Shown: positions 41,207 to 52,299 of the stretch, in pieces | How the letters are laid out: the number at the start of each line of letters is the position of its first letter | Position numbering within the stretch: the stretch's first letter is position 1 | Source: Paraburkholderia fungorum | GTDB lineage: Bacteria; Pseudomonadota; Gammaproteobacteria; Burkholderiales; Burkholderiaceae | Direction of reading: 5' to 3' | NCBI RefSeq assembly: GCF_900099835.1 | Contig: NZ_FNKP01000002.1 | Span: 1 to 64,000 of the forward strand | DNA length: 64,000 nucleotides | The notes under the pieces: generated by a model | Told to the model about the DNA's origin: nothing | The model's input: only the letters and a program-made list of their open reading frames with translations | Database searches by the model: none | Translations under genes and position numbers: made by a program

Positions 41207-41326
41207 ATGGCGCAGATCTCAAAAATCTCCTCGATTTCCAAACTTCACGGCAAAACGGCCCGTGCGGTTGAACTCGCCATTACCACCATCAAAACGATTA
41301 CCCCGAAAACGATCACGAAACGCTGA
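41207..41326 (+). CDS. Thr/Ile-rich leader peptide upstream of asd (candidate attenuator)
   Basis: A 39-codon frame, ATG 41207 to TGA 41324-41326, ends 84 bp before asd. Its last 17 codons read AITTIKTITPKTITKR with 7 Thr and 5 Ile, like the Thr/Ile-rich regulatory run of the enterobacterial thrL leader peptide. Asd makes the aspartate semialdehyde from which Thr and then Ile are built, so the codon bias fits the product. Competing hairpins follow directly. No classical RBS is seen; translation may be leaderless from the TATATT promoter, or start at GTG 41201 in the same frame. Confidence 0.5.
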   Translation: MAQISKISSISKLHGKTARAVELAITTIKTITPKTITKR

Positions 41327-41337
41327 TCGTCCGTCGT

Positions 41338-41389
41338 GCCCGCTCATCTTCCCCGCGCGGTCACTGCGGGCAAAGATGCGGGGAAGTTT
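41338..41389 (+). promoter_or_regulatory. Mutually exclusive hairpins of the asd leader
   Basis: Structure A pairs CTTCCCCGC (41348-41356) with GCGGGGAAG (41378-41386), then TTT. Structure B pairs GCCCGC (41338-41343) with GCGGGC (41366-41371). They interleave, so only one can form, as in a terminator/antiterminator switch. The T-tract is short, so control of translation (GGAAG is inside helix A) is an alternative. Confidence 0.45.
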
Positions 41390-41410
41390 CCATTCGAAGG
41401 GTATGAAGTC

Positions 41411-42532
41411 ATGAACGTAGGTCTCGTAGGTTGGCGCGGCATGGTCGGCAGCGTCCTGATGCAACGCATGCAGCAGGAAGGCGATTTCGACTTGATCGAA
41501 CCGGTGTTTTTCAGCACCAGCAACGCGGGCGGCAACGCGCCGTCGTTCGCCAAAAACGAGACCAAGCTCAAAGATGCGACAAGCATCGACGACCTGAAGA
41601 AGTGCGACGCGATCATCTCGTGCCAGGGTGGTGACTACACGAACGACGTGTTCCCGAAGCTGCGCGCAGCGGGCTGGAACGGTTACTGGATCGACGCGGC
41701 TTCGTCGCTGCGCATGAAGGACGACGCGGTCATCATTCTCGATCCGGTCAACCTCGACGTGATCAAGAATGCGCTGGTCAAGGGCCAGAAGAATTTCATC
41801 GGCGGCAATTGCACGGTCAGCCTGATGCTGATGGCGCTCGGCGGCTTGTTCCGCGAAGGCCTCGTCGACTGGATCACGGCTATGACGTATCAGGCCGCTT
41901 CGGGCGCGGGCGCGCAGAACATGCGCGAACTGCTGCAACAGATGGGCACGCTGTACGGTGCAGCCAAGGAAGACCTGGCTGATCCGTCGTCGGCGATTCT
42001 CGATATCGACCGTCGCGTGCTGGCTGCAATGAACAGCGACCGCATGCCGACCGACAACTTCGGCGTGCCGCTCGCCGGCTCGCTGATTCCGTGGATCGAC
42101 AAGGATCTCGGCAACGGCATGTCGAAGGAAGAGTGGAAGGGCGGCGCTGAAACCAACAAGATTCTCGGTAAGCCAGCCATGGGCACGCCGGGCTCGATCC
42201 CCGTCGACGGCCTGTGCGTGCGGATCGGCGCAATGCGCTGCCACTCGCAGGCACTGACCATCAAGCTGAACAAGGACGTGCCGCTGGACGAAGTGAACAG
42301 CATCCTCGCGTCGGGCAACGACTGGGTCAAGGTCGTGCCGAACGAGCGCGAAGCCACCGTGCGCGATCTGTCCCCGGCTGTGGTCACGGGCACGCTGACG
42401 GTGCCGGTCGGCCGCGTGCGTAAGCTCGCGATGGGCGGTGAATATCTGTCGGCATTCACGGTCGGCGATCAGCTGCTGTGGGGCGCTGCGGAACCGCTGC
42501 GTCGCATGCTTCGCATTGTGCTCGACAAGTAA
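41411..42532 (+). CDS. asd: Aspartate-semialdehyde dehydrogenase
   Basis: 373 aa from ATG 41411 ([20 protein letters not shown]), with GAAGG as RBS; the frame opens at 41336 inside the leader hairpins. NADP-binding GWRGMVGS at the start, the catalytic Cys in [13 protein letters not shown], and [16 protein letters not shown] with the active-site His. Product feeds Lys/DAP, Met, Thr and Ile synthesis. A Thr/Ile-rich leader frame lies upstream; a strong terminator follows. Confidence 0.97.
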   Translation: MNVGLVGWRGMVGSVLMQRMQQEGDFDLIEPVFFSTSNAGGNAPSFAKNETKLKDATSIDDLKKCDAIISCQGGDYTNDVFPKLRAAGWNGYWIDAASSLRMKDDAVIILDPVNLDVIKNALVKGQKNFIGGNCTVSLMLMALGGLFREGLVDWITAMTYQAASGAGAQNMRELLQQMGTLYGAAKEDLADPSSAILDIDRRVLAAMNSDRMPTDNFGVPLAGSLIPWIDKDLGNGMSKEEWKGGAETNKILGKPAMGTPGSIPVDGLCVRIGAMRCHSQALTIKLNKDVPLDEVNSILASGNDWVKVVPNEREATVRDLSPAVVTGTLTVPVGRVRKLAMGGEYLSAFTVGDQLLWGAAEPLRRMLRIVLDK

Positions 42533-42570
42533 AGTAAACTACGCGCTCACGACGCGTAGAAAACTCAAGA

Positions 42571-42597
42571 AGCGTCGCGCTTGCGCGGCGCTTTTTT
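42571..42597 (+). terminator. Intrinsic terminator after asd
   Basis: AGCG-t-CGCG / CGCG-g-CGCT stem with a short loop around 42580, running directly into TTTTTT (42592-42597). A clear intrinsic terminator separating asd from the fimV-like gene. Confidence 0.85.
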
Positions 42598-42671
42598 CAT
42601 TGTGTGCTCCGAAAATCTTGTCTCTTTCCAATCGCAAAAAAGGGCTGCGCGCTGACGCGGCAGGAGTCCCG

Positions 42672-45161
42672 ATGACCCTTCGACTCTCGTCCCTTCGGGC
42701 CATGTTCATTCATCGACGTAAGGGCCGTCTGGCGGCTGCGGCTGCACTGGCTTTGGCGCTAACCGGCGCGGGGCTGGGCAACGCGCTTGCCGCGCCGGAT
42801 TCGACCGCGAGCGCGCCCGATGCCGCTTCGGTGTCGTATGCGGCGGGCAGTCAATACACGGTGAAGCCCGGACAGTCGCTGAATGACGTGGCGATCGCCG
42901 TCACGCAGTCACACGACAAGGCGACGCTCGCGCGGGCGTCGCACGCATTGTTCGACGCGAACCCGAATGCGTTTATGAGCCACGATCCGAGCCGGATGCG
43001 AGTCGGGGCGGCGTTGACGGTGCCGGCGCTGGATGCGACGGGTGCGTTGGCGGCTTCGGCTTCGTCGGCGGCCTCGGCTTCTGGGGCGGCTACGGCGACG
43101 ACTGGCGCGACGCAGGCCAATGCGGCGGCGAGCAGCGCGGCAAGCGCTGTAACGCCCGCAACGGTTTCAGGGACGGCAAGCGCGACCACTGAGGCAAGCT
43201 CCCCGGCGCAGGCGGGTGCAGCTGCGAGCGGTGCGATTTCGTCGGCGCCGGCAGCAGGGTCGCAGCCGGCCGCTGTGTCTGCTAGCGACACACGCGCGTG
43301 GTCCGGGTCGGTTCAACCGTCAGCGAGCGAACCCGTTGCCGCGACACAGCCGCCGGCTACTGCTGCCGCGCCGGTGTCGGCTGCTCCACTGCCGGCATCG
43401 CAGCCGAAAGTCTCCAGTTTGCAGCAGTTGCTCGCGCTGAAAAACCGGGTGCTCATGGAGTTGCAGAAGCACGGCATTGGCGGCGCTCCGGCGGCGGGAG
43501 GGGCGGTGGCGACTAGCGGCGTGGCGTCGGCGGCTGGCGCTTCCGCGGCAACCCCGGTTGTGCCTGGTCATGGGGCGGCGACGGCTCCCACGTCGAATAT
43601 TGGCGGGATGTCGCAACAGAATCTGAGCATCGCGGCAGCGATCGGCGCTGCGCTGGTCGTGCTGCTGACGGCATTGCGTATCCGTCGGCGTAAGCGCGAG
43701 AACGTCGCGGCGGCGCAAGCGGCGGCGGCAGATCGCGAGGTGGCGGCGCGGGAGGGCGAATCGCCGGCCATCGTTGCGACTCCCGACGAGACGTCGGTGT
43801 CCGACGCATCTGACGACAAGGACGCGGCCGTCATCTCGGCAGCAGCGCTGGCTGCCGCTGAACGCGAGGCGGCTGAGGGCGAGGCTGCGCAACGGGAAAC
43901 AGCGGAGCGTGAGGCTGCGGAGCGCGAGGCGGAAGCCCGTCACGCGGCCTCGCAGGCGGCGGCCGAGCGCGCGGCAACAGAACAAGCCGCAGCAGAACAG
44001 GCCGCAGCCGAGCGTGCCACGGCAGAACGCGTGGCGGCAGAGCAAGCCGCAGCCGATCACGCACGCGCTCAGCAAGCAGAACACGAAGCAAAACAAGTAG
44101 CAGAGCACGAAGCCACAAATCACCCGTCACAAGCTGATGCGCTCTCGCAAGAGGCCAACCTGGCCGCGTCCAGCAATGTCTGGGAGGAGTCGCGTGCTAC
44201 GACGCCCGCATCGGCCGAACCGGTTTCCGGGCTAAACCCGACTACCCCGCCGCCGGTCGACCTCGATTTCAGCCCGGAACCTCTACCTGAGCATCACCAC
44301 GACCATATCGATGGGGCGACCACCGCAGCGAGCCTCGCTGCCGCGGCAGAACTCGGCGCCGAAGCTTTGCCGCTGACCGCACTCGAGCCAATCGATGAAC
44401 CCATCCAGCAAGAGGAACTCGCTCGCCGCTTGCAATGGAATGACGAGCCGGCGCCGGGGGCGTCGGCGGAACAACAAGAACTATCGGCAGAGCCGCAAAA
44501 CAATCAGAACGTACCACCACCTGTGATCGATTTTCCGCAACAACACGCCGAGCCGCATGCAATCGTGCCGCCCGGTCAGCCGTTCAATGACGCAAATCAC
44601 GCCGACGCCGACGAAGCGAGCGATGTGCCGGTGCCTTCGGTTCCCACCATGTCGATACCGCCGGTGCCGACCGAATTCCCGGCCGATGCCATTGATGCCT
44701 TCAGCAGCCTCGACATGCCGCTGCCGCCGCGTATCGAATCGACGGCGGACGACATCCGCGCACCCGTCTCGCTGACGACCCAGCCGGTTGTGTCGCCGGA
44801 AACGACCGCCCAACAGGCATTCGCGCCGCGCGAGGACGACGCCCCCCATATCGCCGATGAAATCGCCGCCGGCACCGCAGGCCCGGCTGCTGTCGCGGGC
44901 CTCGGTGCAGCCGGTTTCGGCGCGCTGAAGCTCGACTTCGATCTGGAGTTGCCGCCGAGCCCGGCGCAGCCCTGGCCGGCGTTCACCCCGACCGATCTGA
45001 TCCGTATCGCCCGCAACAAGCTCGATCTGGCCTCCGAGTACATCGAACTCGGCGACCTGTCCGGCGCGCGCACGCTTATCAACGAAGTGATCGAGGCGAA
45101 CGATCCGGCCACCCGCACCGAGGCTCGCGCGTTGCTCTCGACTCTCGCCCCGTTGTCGTGA
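42672..45161 (+). CDS. fimV: FimV/HubP-like polar protein
   Basis: 829 aa from ATG 42672 with CAGGAG upstream. Signal peptide ([21 protein letters not shown]), then a LysM-type peptidoglycan-binding module ([17 protein letters not shown] to [10 protein letters not shown], about 55-115), a long Ala/Ser/Thr-rich linker, one TM ([22 protein letters not shown], about 318-338), a coiled coil of Ala/Glu repeats (about 390-490), an acidic Pro-rich region and the C-terminal FimV tetratricopeptide motif ([24 protein letters not shown]). FimV/HubP proteins organise the cell pole for type IV pili and chemotaxis. Overlaps truA by 4 nt. Confidence 0.88.
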   Translation: MTLRLSSLRAMFIHRRKGRLAAAAALALALTGAGLGNALAAPDSTASAPDAASVSYAAGSQYTVKPGQSLNDVAIAVTQSHDKATLARASHALFDANPNAFMSHDPSRMRVGAALTVPALDATGALAASASSAASASGAATATTGATQANAAASSAASAVTPATVSGTASATTEASSPAQAGAAASGAISSAPAAGSQPAAVSASDTRAWSGSVQPSASEPVAATQPPATAAAPVSAAPLPASQPKVSSLQQLLALKNRVLMELQKHGIGGAPAAGGAVATSGVASAAGASAATPVVPGHGAATAPTSNIGGMSQQNLSIAAAIGAALVVLLTALRIRRRKRENVAAAQAAAADREVAAREGESPAIVATPDETSVSDASDDKDAAVISAAALAAAEREAAEGEAAQRETAEREAAEREAEARHAASQAAAERAATEQAAAEQAAAERATAERVAAEQAAADHARAQQAEHEAKQVAEHEATNHPSQADALSQEANLAASSNVWEESRATTPASAEPVSGLNPTTPPPVDLDFSPEPLPEHHHDHIDGATTAASLAAAAELGAEALPLTALEPIDEPIQQEELARRLQWNDEPAPGASAEQQELSAEPQNNQNVPPPVIDFPQQHAEPHAIVPPGQPFNDANHADADEASDVPVPSVPTMSIPPVPTEFPADAIDAFSSLDMPLPPRIESTADDIRAPVSLTTQPVVSPETTAQQAFAPREDDAPHIADEIAAGTAGPAAVAGLGAAGFGALKLDFDLELPPSPAQPWPAFTPTDLIRIARNKLDLASEYIELGDLSGARTLINEVIEANDPATRTEARALLSTLAPLS

Positions 45162-45970
45162 AGCGGGTTGCATTAGGCGTCCAGTACGACGGCGCGGCAT
45201 TCGGCGGCTGGCAGATGCAGCCGCACGGCAATACCGTGCAGAACGTGCTCGAACACGCGTTGGCCGAGTTCGCGCGGACGCCCGTGCGCACGGTGGTGGC
45301 AGGTCGCACGGATGCGGGCGTGCATGGAATCGGCCAGGTCGTGCATTTCGACACCGAACTCGACCGCGCCGACAGTTCGTGGGTTCGCGGCACGAATGCG
45401 TTCCTGCCGAAAACGATCGCCGTGCAATGGGCCAAGCCCATGCCGGATGAATTTCACGCGCGCTTTTCGGCGTTCGAGCGAACCTATTACTACGTGCTCT
45501 ACGTCAATCCCGTGCGCTCGCCGATGCTGGCGACGCGGGCCGGCTGGGTGCATACCCCGCTCGATGTCGACGCGATGCGTGCGGGCGCCGCGTATCTGAT
45601 CGGCGAGCACGATTTTTCGTCGTTCCGTTCGTCGCAATGTCAGTCGAAAACGCCGATCAAACACCTGTATCAGATCGACGTCAGGCAGCAGGGCGATTTC
45701 ATCCACTTCCGCTTCAGGGCGAATGCTTTTTTGCATCATATGGTGCGTAACCTGATGGGCTGCCTTGTCAGTATCGGACGAGGCAATTACCCGCCCGAAT
45801 GGATGGCCGAGGTGCTCGCGGCTCGTAGCCGTGATTGCGCCGCGCCGACGTTTATGCCGGATGGGTTGTATCTGGCGCAGGTGGGCTATCCTGAGCAATT
45901 CGCCGTGCCCGCGCCGCAGACTGGCAGCGTGCCATGGAGCACTGTATGGACCGAGCAGGCGCAAACATGA
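45158..45970 (+). CDS. truA: tRNA pseudouridine(38-40) synthase
   Basis: 270 aa, GTG 45158, overlapping the fimV stop (GTGA). The catalytic Asp is in [27 protein letters not shown] and [17 protein letters not shown] are typical. Modifies the anticodon arm of tRNAs. Stop overlaps the trpF start (ATGA). Confidence 0.96.
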   Translation: MKRVALGVQYDGAAFGGWQMQPHGNTVQNVLEHALAEFARTPVRTVVAGRTDAGVHGIGQVVHFDTELDRADSSWVRGTNAFLPKTIAVQWAKPMPDEFHARFSAFERTYYYVLYVNPVRSPMLATRAGWVHTPLDVDAMRAGAAYLIGEHDFSSFRSSQCQSKTPIKHLYQIDVRQQGDFIHFRFRANAFLHHMVRNLMGCLVSIGRGNYPPEWMAEVLAARSRDCAAPTFMPDGLYLAQVGYPEQFAVPAPQTGSVPWSTVWTEQAQT

Positions 45971-46680
45971 AAGCAACCGAAAATCTGGTGAATTCCGCCG
46001 ATGCCGCCGCGCCGCAGCAGCGCGCGCCGCATCGCACGCGAATCAAATTGTGCGGGCTGTCGAAGCCGGAAGATGTCGCACACGCGATCGATCTTGGCGC
46101 CGACGCGATCGGCCTCGTGTTCTATCCGCCGAGCCCGCGCTCGGTGAGTGTCGCGCAGGCGGTCGAACTGGTGCACGATGTGCCGCCGTTCGTGTCGGTG
46201 GTCGGCCTGTTCGTCAACGCGACGCCGGAGTGGATCAGCGAGGTGGTCAGCAATGTCGGGCTCACGTTGTTGCAGTTCCACGGCGACGAGACGCCGGAGC
46301 AGTGCGAAGCGCTCGCCAGCGTTGCGGGTTTGCCTTGGTTGCGTGCGTTGCGGGTTGCGGCGGATACTCAGCCGGCTGATTTGGTAAAATCAGCTTCCAA
46401 CTATTCAGCAGCCAGCGGCCTCCTGTTCGACACCCATGTCGAAGGCTATGGCGGCGGCGGGAAGGTTTTCGATTGGTCACTTATTCCAGCAGAGCTCGCG
46501 CGTCGGGCCGTTTTGAGTGGTGGGTTGAACGCGCAAAACGTCAGTGATGCGATCCATCGCGTGCGCCCGTACGCGGTCGATGTCTCGAGCGGCATCGAAG
46601 TAGAGGGCGCCAAGGGCGTGAAAGATCACGCCCGGATGGCAGCGTTTGTACGCGCAGTGCGCGCGGCAGACGCCGAATGA
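45967..46680 (+). CDS. trpF: Phosphoribosylanthranilate isomerase
   Basis: 237 aa from ATG 45967, overlapping the truA stop by 4 nt (the frame also opens at 45934). N-terminal 25 residues are non-conserved; the TIM barrel starts [15 protein letters not shown], with the catalytic Cys, followed by [49 protein letters not shown] and [18 protein letters not shown]. Third step of the chorismate-to-Trp pathway. Confidence 0.96.
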   Translation: MKATENLVNSADAAAPQQRAPHRTRIKLCGLSKPEDVAHAIDLGADAIGLVFYPPSPRSVSVAQAVELVHDVPPFVSVVGLFVNATPEWISEVVSNVGLTLLQFHGDETPEQCEALASVAGLPWLRALRVAADTQPADLVKSASNYSAASGLLFDTHVEGYGGGGKVFDWSLIPAELARRAVLSGGLNAQNVSDAIHRVRPYAVDVSSGIEVEGAKGVKDHARMAAFVRAVRAADAE

Positions 46681-46740
46681 TTCAGGCGGCCGGTTTTCCT
46701 CCTGCGAAAACCTGGCGCCACACTGATAAGAGTGATCACC

Positions 46741-47934
46741 ATGTATAACTTGCCTGACGAAAGAGGCCATTTCGGCCAATATGGCGGCGTGTTCGTCGCT
46801 GAAACGCTTGTGCACGCACTTACCGAGCTGCGTGAAGCGTACGAGAAATTCCAGAAAGATCCTGAGTTCGTCGCGGAATACGAGCGCGAGTTGAAGCATT
46901 TCGTCGGCCGTCCGTCGCCGATTTATCACGCGAAACGCTGGAGCGAAATGGTCGGCGGCGCGCAGATTTTTCTGAAGCGCGAAGACCTGAACCACACCGG
47001 CGCCCACAAGATCAACAACGTGATCGGCCAGGCATTGCTGGCGAAGCGCATGGGCAAGCCGCGCGTGATCGCGGAAACGGGCGCAGGTCAGCATGGCGTG
47101 GCGACAGCTACCATTGCCGCGCGTTTCGGTATGGAATGCGTGGTCTACATGGGCGCGGAAGACGTGCGCCGTCAGGCCGCTAACGTGTACCGGATGAAGC
47201 TGCTCGGCGCCACGGTCGTGCCGGTCGAATCGGGCTCGCGTACGCTGAAAGACGCGCTGAACGAAGCCATGCGCGACTGGGTGACGAACGTCGAAAGCAC
47301 GTTCTACATTATCGGCACGGTGGCTGGTCCGCATCCTTATCCGATGATGGTGCGCGACTTCCAGCGCGTGATCGGTGACGAATGCAAGGTGCAGATGCCG
47401 GAAATGGTGGGTCGTCAGCCAGACGCCGTGATCGCGTGCGTTGGCGGCGGTTCGAACGCAATGGGTATTTTTTACCCGTACATTGACGACACTTCGGTGA
47501 AGTTGATCGGCGTCGAGCCAGCTGGTGACGGCATTGAAACCGGCCGTCACGCGGCGTCGCTTCTTGGCGGCACACCTGGCGTGTTGCACGGAAACCGTAC
47601 CTATCTCCTTCAGGACGAAAACGGTCAGATCATGGAGACGCACTCGGTGTCCGCTGGTCTCGACTACCCGGGCGTGGGTCCCGAGCATGCGTGGCTAAAA
47701 GACAGCAAACGCGCTGAATACGTCAGCATCACCGACGAAGAAGCGCTTAAAGCGTTTCACGACTGCTGTCGCATCGAAGGCATTATTCCGGCGCTCGAGT
47801 CCAGTCACGCGCTGGCGTACGCCGCGAAGCTCGCGCCGACGCTGCCGAAGGACAAGGTCCTTCTGGTCAATTTGTCGGGCCGTGGCGACAAGGACATGCA
47901 TACGGTCGCCGAGCGATCGGGCATTCAGTTCTGA
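46741..47934 (+). CDS. trpB: Tryptophan synthase beta chain
   Basis: 397 aa from ATG 46741 (GTG 46732 is in frame but less likely). PLP Lys in [31 protein letters not shown] (phosphate loop) and [13 protein letters not shown]. It joins indole and serine. Followed 11 bp later by a methyltransferase gene, then trpA, so alpha and beta subunit genes are split. Confidence 0.97.
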   Translation: MYNLPDERGHFGQYGGVFVAETLVHALTELREAYEKFQKDPEFVAEYERELKHFVGRPSPIYHAKRWSEMVGGAQIFLKREDLNHTGAHKINNVIGQALLAKRMGKPRVIAETGAGQHGVATATIAARFGMECVVYMGAEDVRRQAANVYRMKLLGATVVPVESGSRTLKDALNEAMRDWVTNVESTFYIIGTVAGPHPYPMMVRDFQRVIGDECKVQMPEMVGRQPDAVIACVGGGSNAMGIFYPYIDDTSVKLIGVEPAGDGIETGRHAASLLGGTPGVLHGNRTYLLQDENGQIMETHSVSAGLDYPGVGPEHAWLKDSKRAEYVSITDEEALKAFHDCCRIEGIIPALESSHALAYAAKLAPTLPKDKVLLVNLSGRGDKDMHTVAERSGIQF

Positions 47935-47945
47935 GCGCCGCGACG

Positions 47946-48854
47946 ATGCGTGACGAGTTCGACGAGCCGCAGCAGGCGATTGAAACGACGAGTCCGGCCA
48001 CCGACGTAGCGGTGGCCGAGGCGCCCGCGCCTTTGCTGGCGCAGGTGCCTGCCGGCATTCAGCTGTTGAACCGCGATTTTCTGACCGATGTGGCGAACAT
48101 TCCGGACGGGTCGATCGATCTGATCGTCTGCGACCCGCCTTACGGATTGGGCAAGGACTACGGCAACGACTCCGACATGCGCACCGGCGAGGATTTTCTC
48201 GCATGGACGCGTGCCTGGCTCGAGCTGGCGGTTCCGAAGCTCAAGCCGTCCGGCTCGCTCTACATTTTCTGCACCTGGCAGTATTCGCCGGAAATCTTCA
48301 GTTTCCTGAAGACCAAACTCGTGATGGTCAACGAGATCATCTGGGACCGGCGCGTGCCGAGCATGGGCGGAACGGTGCGCCGATTTACTTCGGTGCACGA
48401 CAACATCGGCTTTTTCGCGGTATCGAAGGATTATTTCTTCGATCTCGATCCCGTCCGCATCCCGTACGATGCAGTCACGAAGAAGGCGCGTTCGCGTAAG
48501 TTGTTTGAGGGAAGCAAGTGGTTGGAGCTTGGCTATAATCCAAAGGACCTCTGGTCGATATCGCGGCTGCATCGGCAACACGCCGAGCGCGTCGCGCATC
48601 CGACCCAGAAGCCGCTGGAAATCGTCGAGCGAATGGTGTTGTCCAGTTGTCCGAAGGGCGGGCGCGTGCTCGACCCGTTCATGGGCAGCGGCACTACCGC
48701 CGTCGCTTGCGTCCGTCATCAGCGCGAATTCGTCGGCTATGAGATCAATGAAAGTTACTGCGCGATAGCGCGCGAGCGCGTCAGCGCCGCCGCTGCTCCT
48801 CCCGTGGCTCGCCGTGCCAAAGGCAAGGCGGCCCGGCAAGCCGAAGTCCAGTGA
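47946..48854 (+). CDS. Orphan DNA methyltransferase (beta-class, N6/N4 amino type)
   Basis: 302 aa, ATG 47946. Catalytic motif IV DPPY (residues 63-66) comes before the SAM-binding motif I in [14 protein letters not shown] (about 250), the order of beta-class amino methyltransferases; HPTQKPLEI precedes motif I. No restriction gene is near. Residues 1-35 are Ala/Pro/Glu-rich. It lies between trpB and trpA, 11 bp after the former and 64 bp before the latter, clearly within the trp operon. From memory, an orphan enzyme at this place in Burkholderia cenocepacia was reported to modify GTWWAC; not checkable here. Confidence 0.92.
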   Translation: MRDEFDEPQQAIETTSPATDVAVAEAPAPLLAQVPAGIQLLNRDFLTDVANIPDGSIDLIVCDPPYGLGKDYGNDSDMRTGEDFLAWTRAWLELAVPKLKPSGSLYIFCTWQYSPEIFSFLKTKLVMVNEIIWDRRVPSMGGTVRRFTSVHDNIGFFAVSKDYFFDLDPVRIPYDAVTKKARSRKLFEGSKWLELGYNPKDLWSISRLHRQHAERVAHPTQKPLEIVERMVLSSCPKGGRVLDPFMGSGTTAVACVRHQREFVGYEINESYCAIARERVSAAAAPPVARRAKGKAARQAEVQ

Positions 48855-48918
48855 GCGAAGCGCTGCTCAAGTCAGCGCGCGCAAATCACGCGCAGTAGCC
48901 CAAATTCGAGAAAATTCC

Positions 48919-49731
48919 ATGTCCCGTATCAAGAACACGTTTGCCGCGTTGTCCGCTGAAGGTAAGAAAGGCCTGATTCCGTTCATGACGGCCGGCGATC
49001 CGGACCCAGCTCGCACGGTCGAATTCATGCACGCGCTCGCCGCTGGCGGCGCGGATGTGATCGAGCTCGGTGTGCCGTTTTCCGACCCGATGGCCGATGG
49101 TCCGGTGATTCAGCAGTCGTCCGAACGCGCTTTGGCGCATGGCGTGTCATTGCGTCACGTACTCGCCGACGTCAAGCGATTCCGTGAAACAAACGACAAG
49201 ACTCCGGTCGTGCTGATGGGTTATGCCAATCCTATCGAGCGGATGGGCGCCGAAGCCTTCGCGAAAGCCGCGCAGGATGCTGGCGTCGATGGCGTGCTGG
49301 TTGTCGATTACCCGCCGGAAGAGTGTGCTAACTTCGCTGATCAGATGCGATCTGCGGGGATCGATCCGATCTTCCTGCTTGCGCCGACTTCGACGGACGA
49401 GCGTATTGCCGAAGTTGGTAAAATCGCCAGCGGCTATGTCTACTATGTGTCGCTGAAAGGCGTGACCGGATCGGCAAATCTGGACGTTTCCAGCATCGCG
49501 AGTAAAATCCCGGCCATCAAGTCGCGCGTACCCCTGCCGGTGGGCGTCGGTTTTGGCATTCGTGACGCGCAAACGGCGCGTTCGGTGGCCGAAGTGTCCG
49601 ATGCCGTCGTGATCGGCAGCCGTATCGTCCAATTGCTCGAACAGGCGGCTCCCGAAACCGCCGCCGAAACGCTCACGCGTTTCATCGCTGAAGTGCGCGA
49701 GGCGCTCGATAGCGTCGCGACTGCCCGATAA
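48919..49731 (+). CDS. trpA: Tryptophan synthase alpha chain
   Basis: 270 aa from ATG 48919 ([29 protein letters not shown]); the frame opens at 48814 inside the methyltransferase gene. Catalytic Glu in [16 protein letters not shown] and catalytic Asp in [23 protein letters not shown] and [12 protein letters not shown] bind phosphate. Cleaves indole-3-glycerol phosphate and channels indole to TrpB. Confidence 0.97.
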   Translation: MSRIKNTFAALSAEGKKGLIPFMTAGDPDPARTVEFMHALAAGGADVIELGVPFSDPMADGPVIQQSSERALAHGVSLRHVLADVKRFRETNDKTPVVLMGYANPIERMGAEAFAKAAQDAGVDGVLVVDYPPEECANFADQMRSAGIDPIFLLAPTSTDERIAEVGKIASGYVYYVSLKGVTGSANLDVSSIASKIPAIKSRVPLPVGVGFGIRDAQTARSVAEVSDAVVIGSRIVQLLEQAAPETAAETLTRFIAEVREALDSVATAR

Positions 49732-49809
49732 CAGTTATTTTGTCGCTGTAGTGTGTGCGGCGGGTTTATCCCGCCGTTTGCACGACTGTTGACCCCAGAA
49801 GGATTCAAT

Positions 49810-50682
49810 ATGAGCTGGCTCGATAAGCTGCTGCCGCCAAAAATCAAACAAACCGACCCGAAGAACCGCAAGGGGATTCCGGAAGGCTTGTGGATCAAGT
49901 GTCCGTCATGCGAAGCCGTGCTGTATCGCAACGACGTCGAGGCGAACTTGCATGTTTGCCCGAAGTGCGACCATCACATGCGGATTGGTGCGCGCGAGCG
50001 GCTCGACGGCCTGCTCGATCCGGAAGGGCGCTACGAAATCGGCCAGGAAATCGTTCCGGTCGATGCGCTGAAGTTCAAGGACAGCCGTAAGTACCCGGAT
50101 CGTCTGAAAGAAGCAATGGACGACACCGACGAAACCGACGCGATGGTCGTGATGGGCGGTGCGATCCACACGATTCCCGTGGTGGTGGCGTGCTTCGAGT
50201 TCTCGTTCATGGGCGGCTCGATGGGTTCGGTAGTCGGCGAGCGCTTTGCGCGCGGCGCACAGAACGCGCTCGAACAGAAAGTGCCGTTTATCTGCTTCAC
50301 CGCTTCGGGCGGCGCGCGGATGCAGGAAAGCCTGCTCTCGCTGATGCAGATGGCGAAGACCACGGCCATGCTGACGAAGCTCGCCGAAGCCAAGCTCCCG
50401 TTCATCTCCGTGTTGACCGATCCGACGATGGGCGGTGTGTCCGCGAGTTTCGCGTTCCTCGGCGACGTGGTGATTGCCGAGCCGAAGGCGCTGATCGGCT
50501 TCGCCGGCCCGCGCGTGATCGAGCAGACTGTTCGCGAAAAGCTGCCGGAAGGCTTCCAGCGCGCCGAGTTCCTGCTGACGAAGGGTGCGGTCGATATGAT
50601 CGTCGACCGTCGCAAGCTGCGGGAAGAGATTGCCCAATTGATGGCGTTGTTGAGCCATCAACCGGCCGACGCGGTCGCTTAA
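49810..50682 (+). CDS. accD: Acetyl-CoA carboxylase carboxyltransferase beta subunit
   Basis: 290 aa from ATG 49810 ([14 protein letters not shown]), with AGAAGGA upstream. Zinc ribbon CPSC-x18-CPKC (about residues 36-58), then the crotonase-fold carboxyltransferase domain with [36 protein letters not shown] and [13 protein letters not shown]. With AccA it makes malonyl-CoA. The trpA-accD-folC order is common in proteobacteria. Confidence 0.97.
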   Translation: MSWLDKLLPPKIKQTDPKNRKGIPEGLWIKCPSCEAVLYRNDVEANLHVCPKCDHHMRIGARERLDGLLDPEGRYEIGQEIVPVDALKFKDSRKYPDRLKEAMDDTDETDAMVVMGGAIHTIPVVVACFEFSFMGGSMGSVVGERFARGAQNALEQKVPFICFTASGGARMQESLLSLMQMAKTTAMLTKLAEAKLPFISVLTDPTMGGVSASFAFLGDVVIAEPKALIGFAGPRVIEQTVREKLPEGFQRAEFLLTKGAVDMIVDRRKLREEIAQLMALLSHQPADAVA

Positions 50683-50760
50683 ACATTCGATCGCACGGAA
50701 ATTGACAGTGGTCCGCTGCTGAAGCGCGGCCCTCTCAGGCAGGAAAAGTAGTTAAAAATA

Positions 50761-50798
50761 GCGCGCCGCGTGAGTGATCAAGCGGCGCGCTGTCATTT
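50761..50798 (+). terminator. Hairpin after accD
   Basis: GCGCGCCGC (50761-50769) pairs with GCGGCGCGC (50782-50790), followed by TGTCATTT. Strong 9-bp GC stem but poor T-tract. The rest of the accD-folC gap shows nothing further. Confidence 0.5.
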
Positions 50799-50959
50799 CC
50801 GGGATAATCACGGTCTCGCAACGCGGCGGAGTTGTCCCAGTAGCTTGAGCGTGGCTTTGTGCGCATAAAGTCTGCGTCAGGCGTCGCTCCAGGGTCAAAG
50901 CCGGGCCGCCCCGCGCTCATCCGTACCACCGCCTAACCGATTTACTCGCGATTCACTCG

Positions 50960-52270
50960 ATGACCACATTCCCCTCCCTCGACGCGTGGCTCACGCACCT
51001 TGAATCCGCGCATCCTGTCGGCATCGACATGGGTTTGGGACGCATTAGCCAGGTACGCGACGCGATGCAACTGTCGTTCGCGTGCCCGGTCATCACGGTC
51101 GGCGGGACGAACGGCAAGGGCTCGACGTGCGCGATCCTCGAATCCATTCTGCTGCGCGCCGGTTTCACCGTGGGTTGCCACACGTCGCCGCATCTGCTGA
51201 CGTTTAACGAGCGCGCGAGGGTGAACGGCACCATGGCGAGCGACGCCGAACTGCTGCTGCACTTCGAAGCGGTCGAAACTGCGCGCCTCAGCCTCGCCGA
51301 GCCGGTTTCGCTGACTTACTTCGAATTCACAACCTTGGCGATCATGAGCCTGTTCGCATCGCGCGGACTGGACGCAGTGATTTTCGAGGTGGGCCTAGGC
51401 GGCCGGCTCGACGCGGTGAATATCCTCGATACGGATTGCGCGATCATCACGAGCATCGATATCGATCACACGGAATATCTCGGTGATACGCGCGAGAAAA
51501 TCGCGTTCGAAAAAGCAGGCATTTTCCGTCCGGGCAAGCCGGCGATCTGCGCCGATCCGGTACCACCGCAATCGTTGATCGACCATGCGGAGAAAATTGG
51601 CGCCGAATTGTGGTTATTTGGCCGCGATTTCCGCTACGAAGGCCAGGCGGGCAGCGAGCGCCAGCAATGGAGTTACGTCGGTCCGACCATGCGTCGCTCG
51701 GCACTCGCCTACCCGGCATTGCGCGGCGCGAATCAGTTGATCAATACGTCGGCGGCATTGGCGGGGCTCGAGGCACTGCGCGACCGTTTGCCCGTGTCGG
51801 CGCAGGATATCCGCCTCGGTCTCGCCAACGTGGAATTGCCCGGACGTTTCCAGGTGCTGCCCGGCAAACCCGCGATCGTGCTGGACGTCGGCCACAACCC
51901 GCACGCCGCCGCGGTGTTGTCGCAAAACCTCGGCAACATGGGTTTTTTCCCGTACACCTACGCAGTATTCGGCGCGATGCGCGATAAGGACATCGCCGGC
52001 GTGCTGACGCATCTGAAGGGCGAAATCGACCATTGGTGCGTGGCCGATCTGCCTACTCCGCGAGCGGCATCGGCAGAAGAACTTGCTGCGGCGTTGCGCG
52101 AGCAGGGTATCGAAGACGGCGCCGACAGCAGCGTCACGCGCTACGCAACACCTGCAGAGGCTTTCCAAGACGCGCTAAAACGAGCGTCAGAGAATGATAG
52201 AATCGTGGTTTTCGGCAGCTTCTACACGGTAGCAGGCGTGATGGCCTACCGTAAATCGCAGCAACACTGA
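50960..52270 (+). CDS. folC: Bifunctional folylpolyglutamate / dihydrofolate synthase
   Basis: 436 aa, ATG 50960. Mur-ligase-like: P-loop in VGGTNGKGSTCAILES, HTSPHLLTFNERARVNG, TYFEFTTLAIMSLFA and EVGLGGRLDAVN, then the DIDHTEYLGDT segment and LDVGHNPHAA in the C-terminal domain. Adds glutamate to dihydropteroate and folates. 29 bp before the SPOR-protein gene. Confidence 0.96.
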   Translation: MTTFPSLDAWLTHLESAHPVGIDMGLGRISQVRDAMQLSFACPVITVGGTNGKGSTCAILESILLRAGFTVGCHTSPHLLTFNERARVNGTMASDAELLLHFEAVETARLSLAEPVSLTYFEFTTLAIMSLFASRGLDAVIFEVGLGGRLDAVNILDTDCAIITSIDIDHTEYLGDTREKIAFEKAGIFRPGKPAICADPVPPQSLIDHAEKIGAELWLFGRDFRYEGQAGSERQQWSYVGPTMRRSALAYPALRGANQLINTSAALAGLEALRDRLPVSAQDIRLGLANVELPGRFQVLPGKPAIVLDVGHNPHAAAVLSQNLGNMGFFPYTYAVFGAMRDKDIAGVLTHLKGEIDHWCVADLPTPRAASAEELAAALREQGIEDGADSSVTRYATPAEAFQDALKRASENDRIVVFGSFYTVAGVMAYRKSQQH

Positions 52271-52299
52271 ACGGGCGCCAGGCTCGAACCAAGCGATTC

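Noticed and set aside
45970..46740. Tryptophan leader peptide before trpF or trpB
   Set aside because: trpF overlaps truA and the trpF-trpB gap is 60 bp without a Trp-rich frame or paired hairpins.
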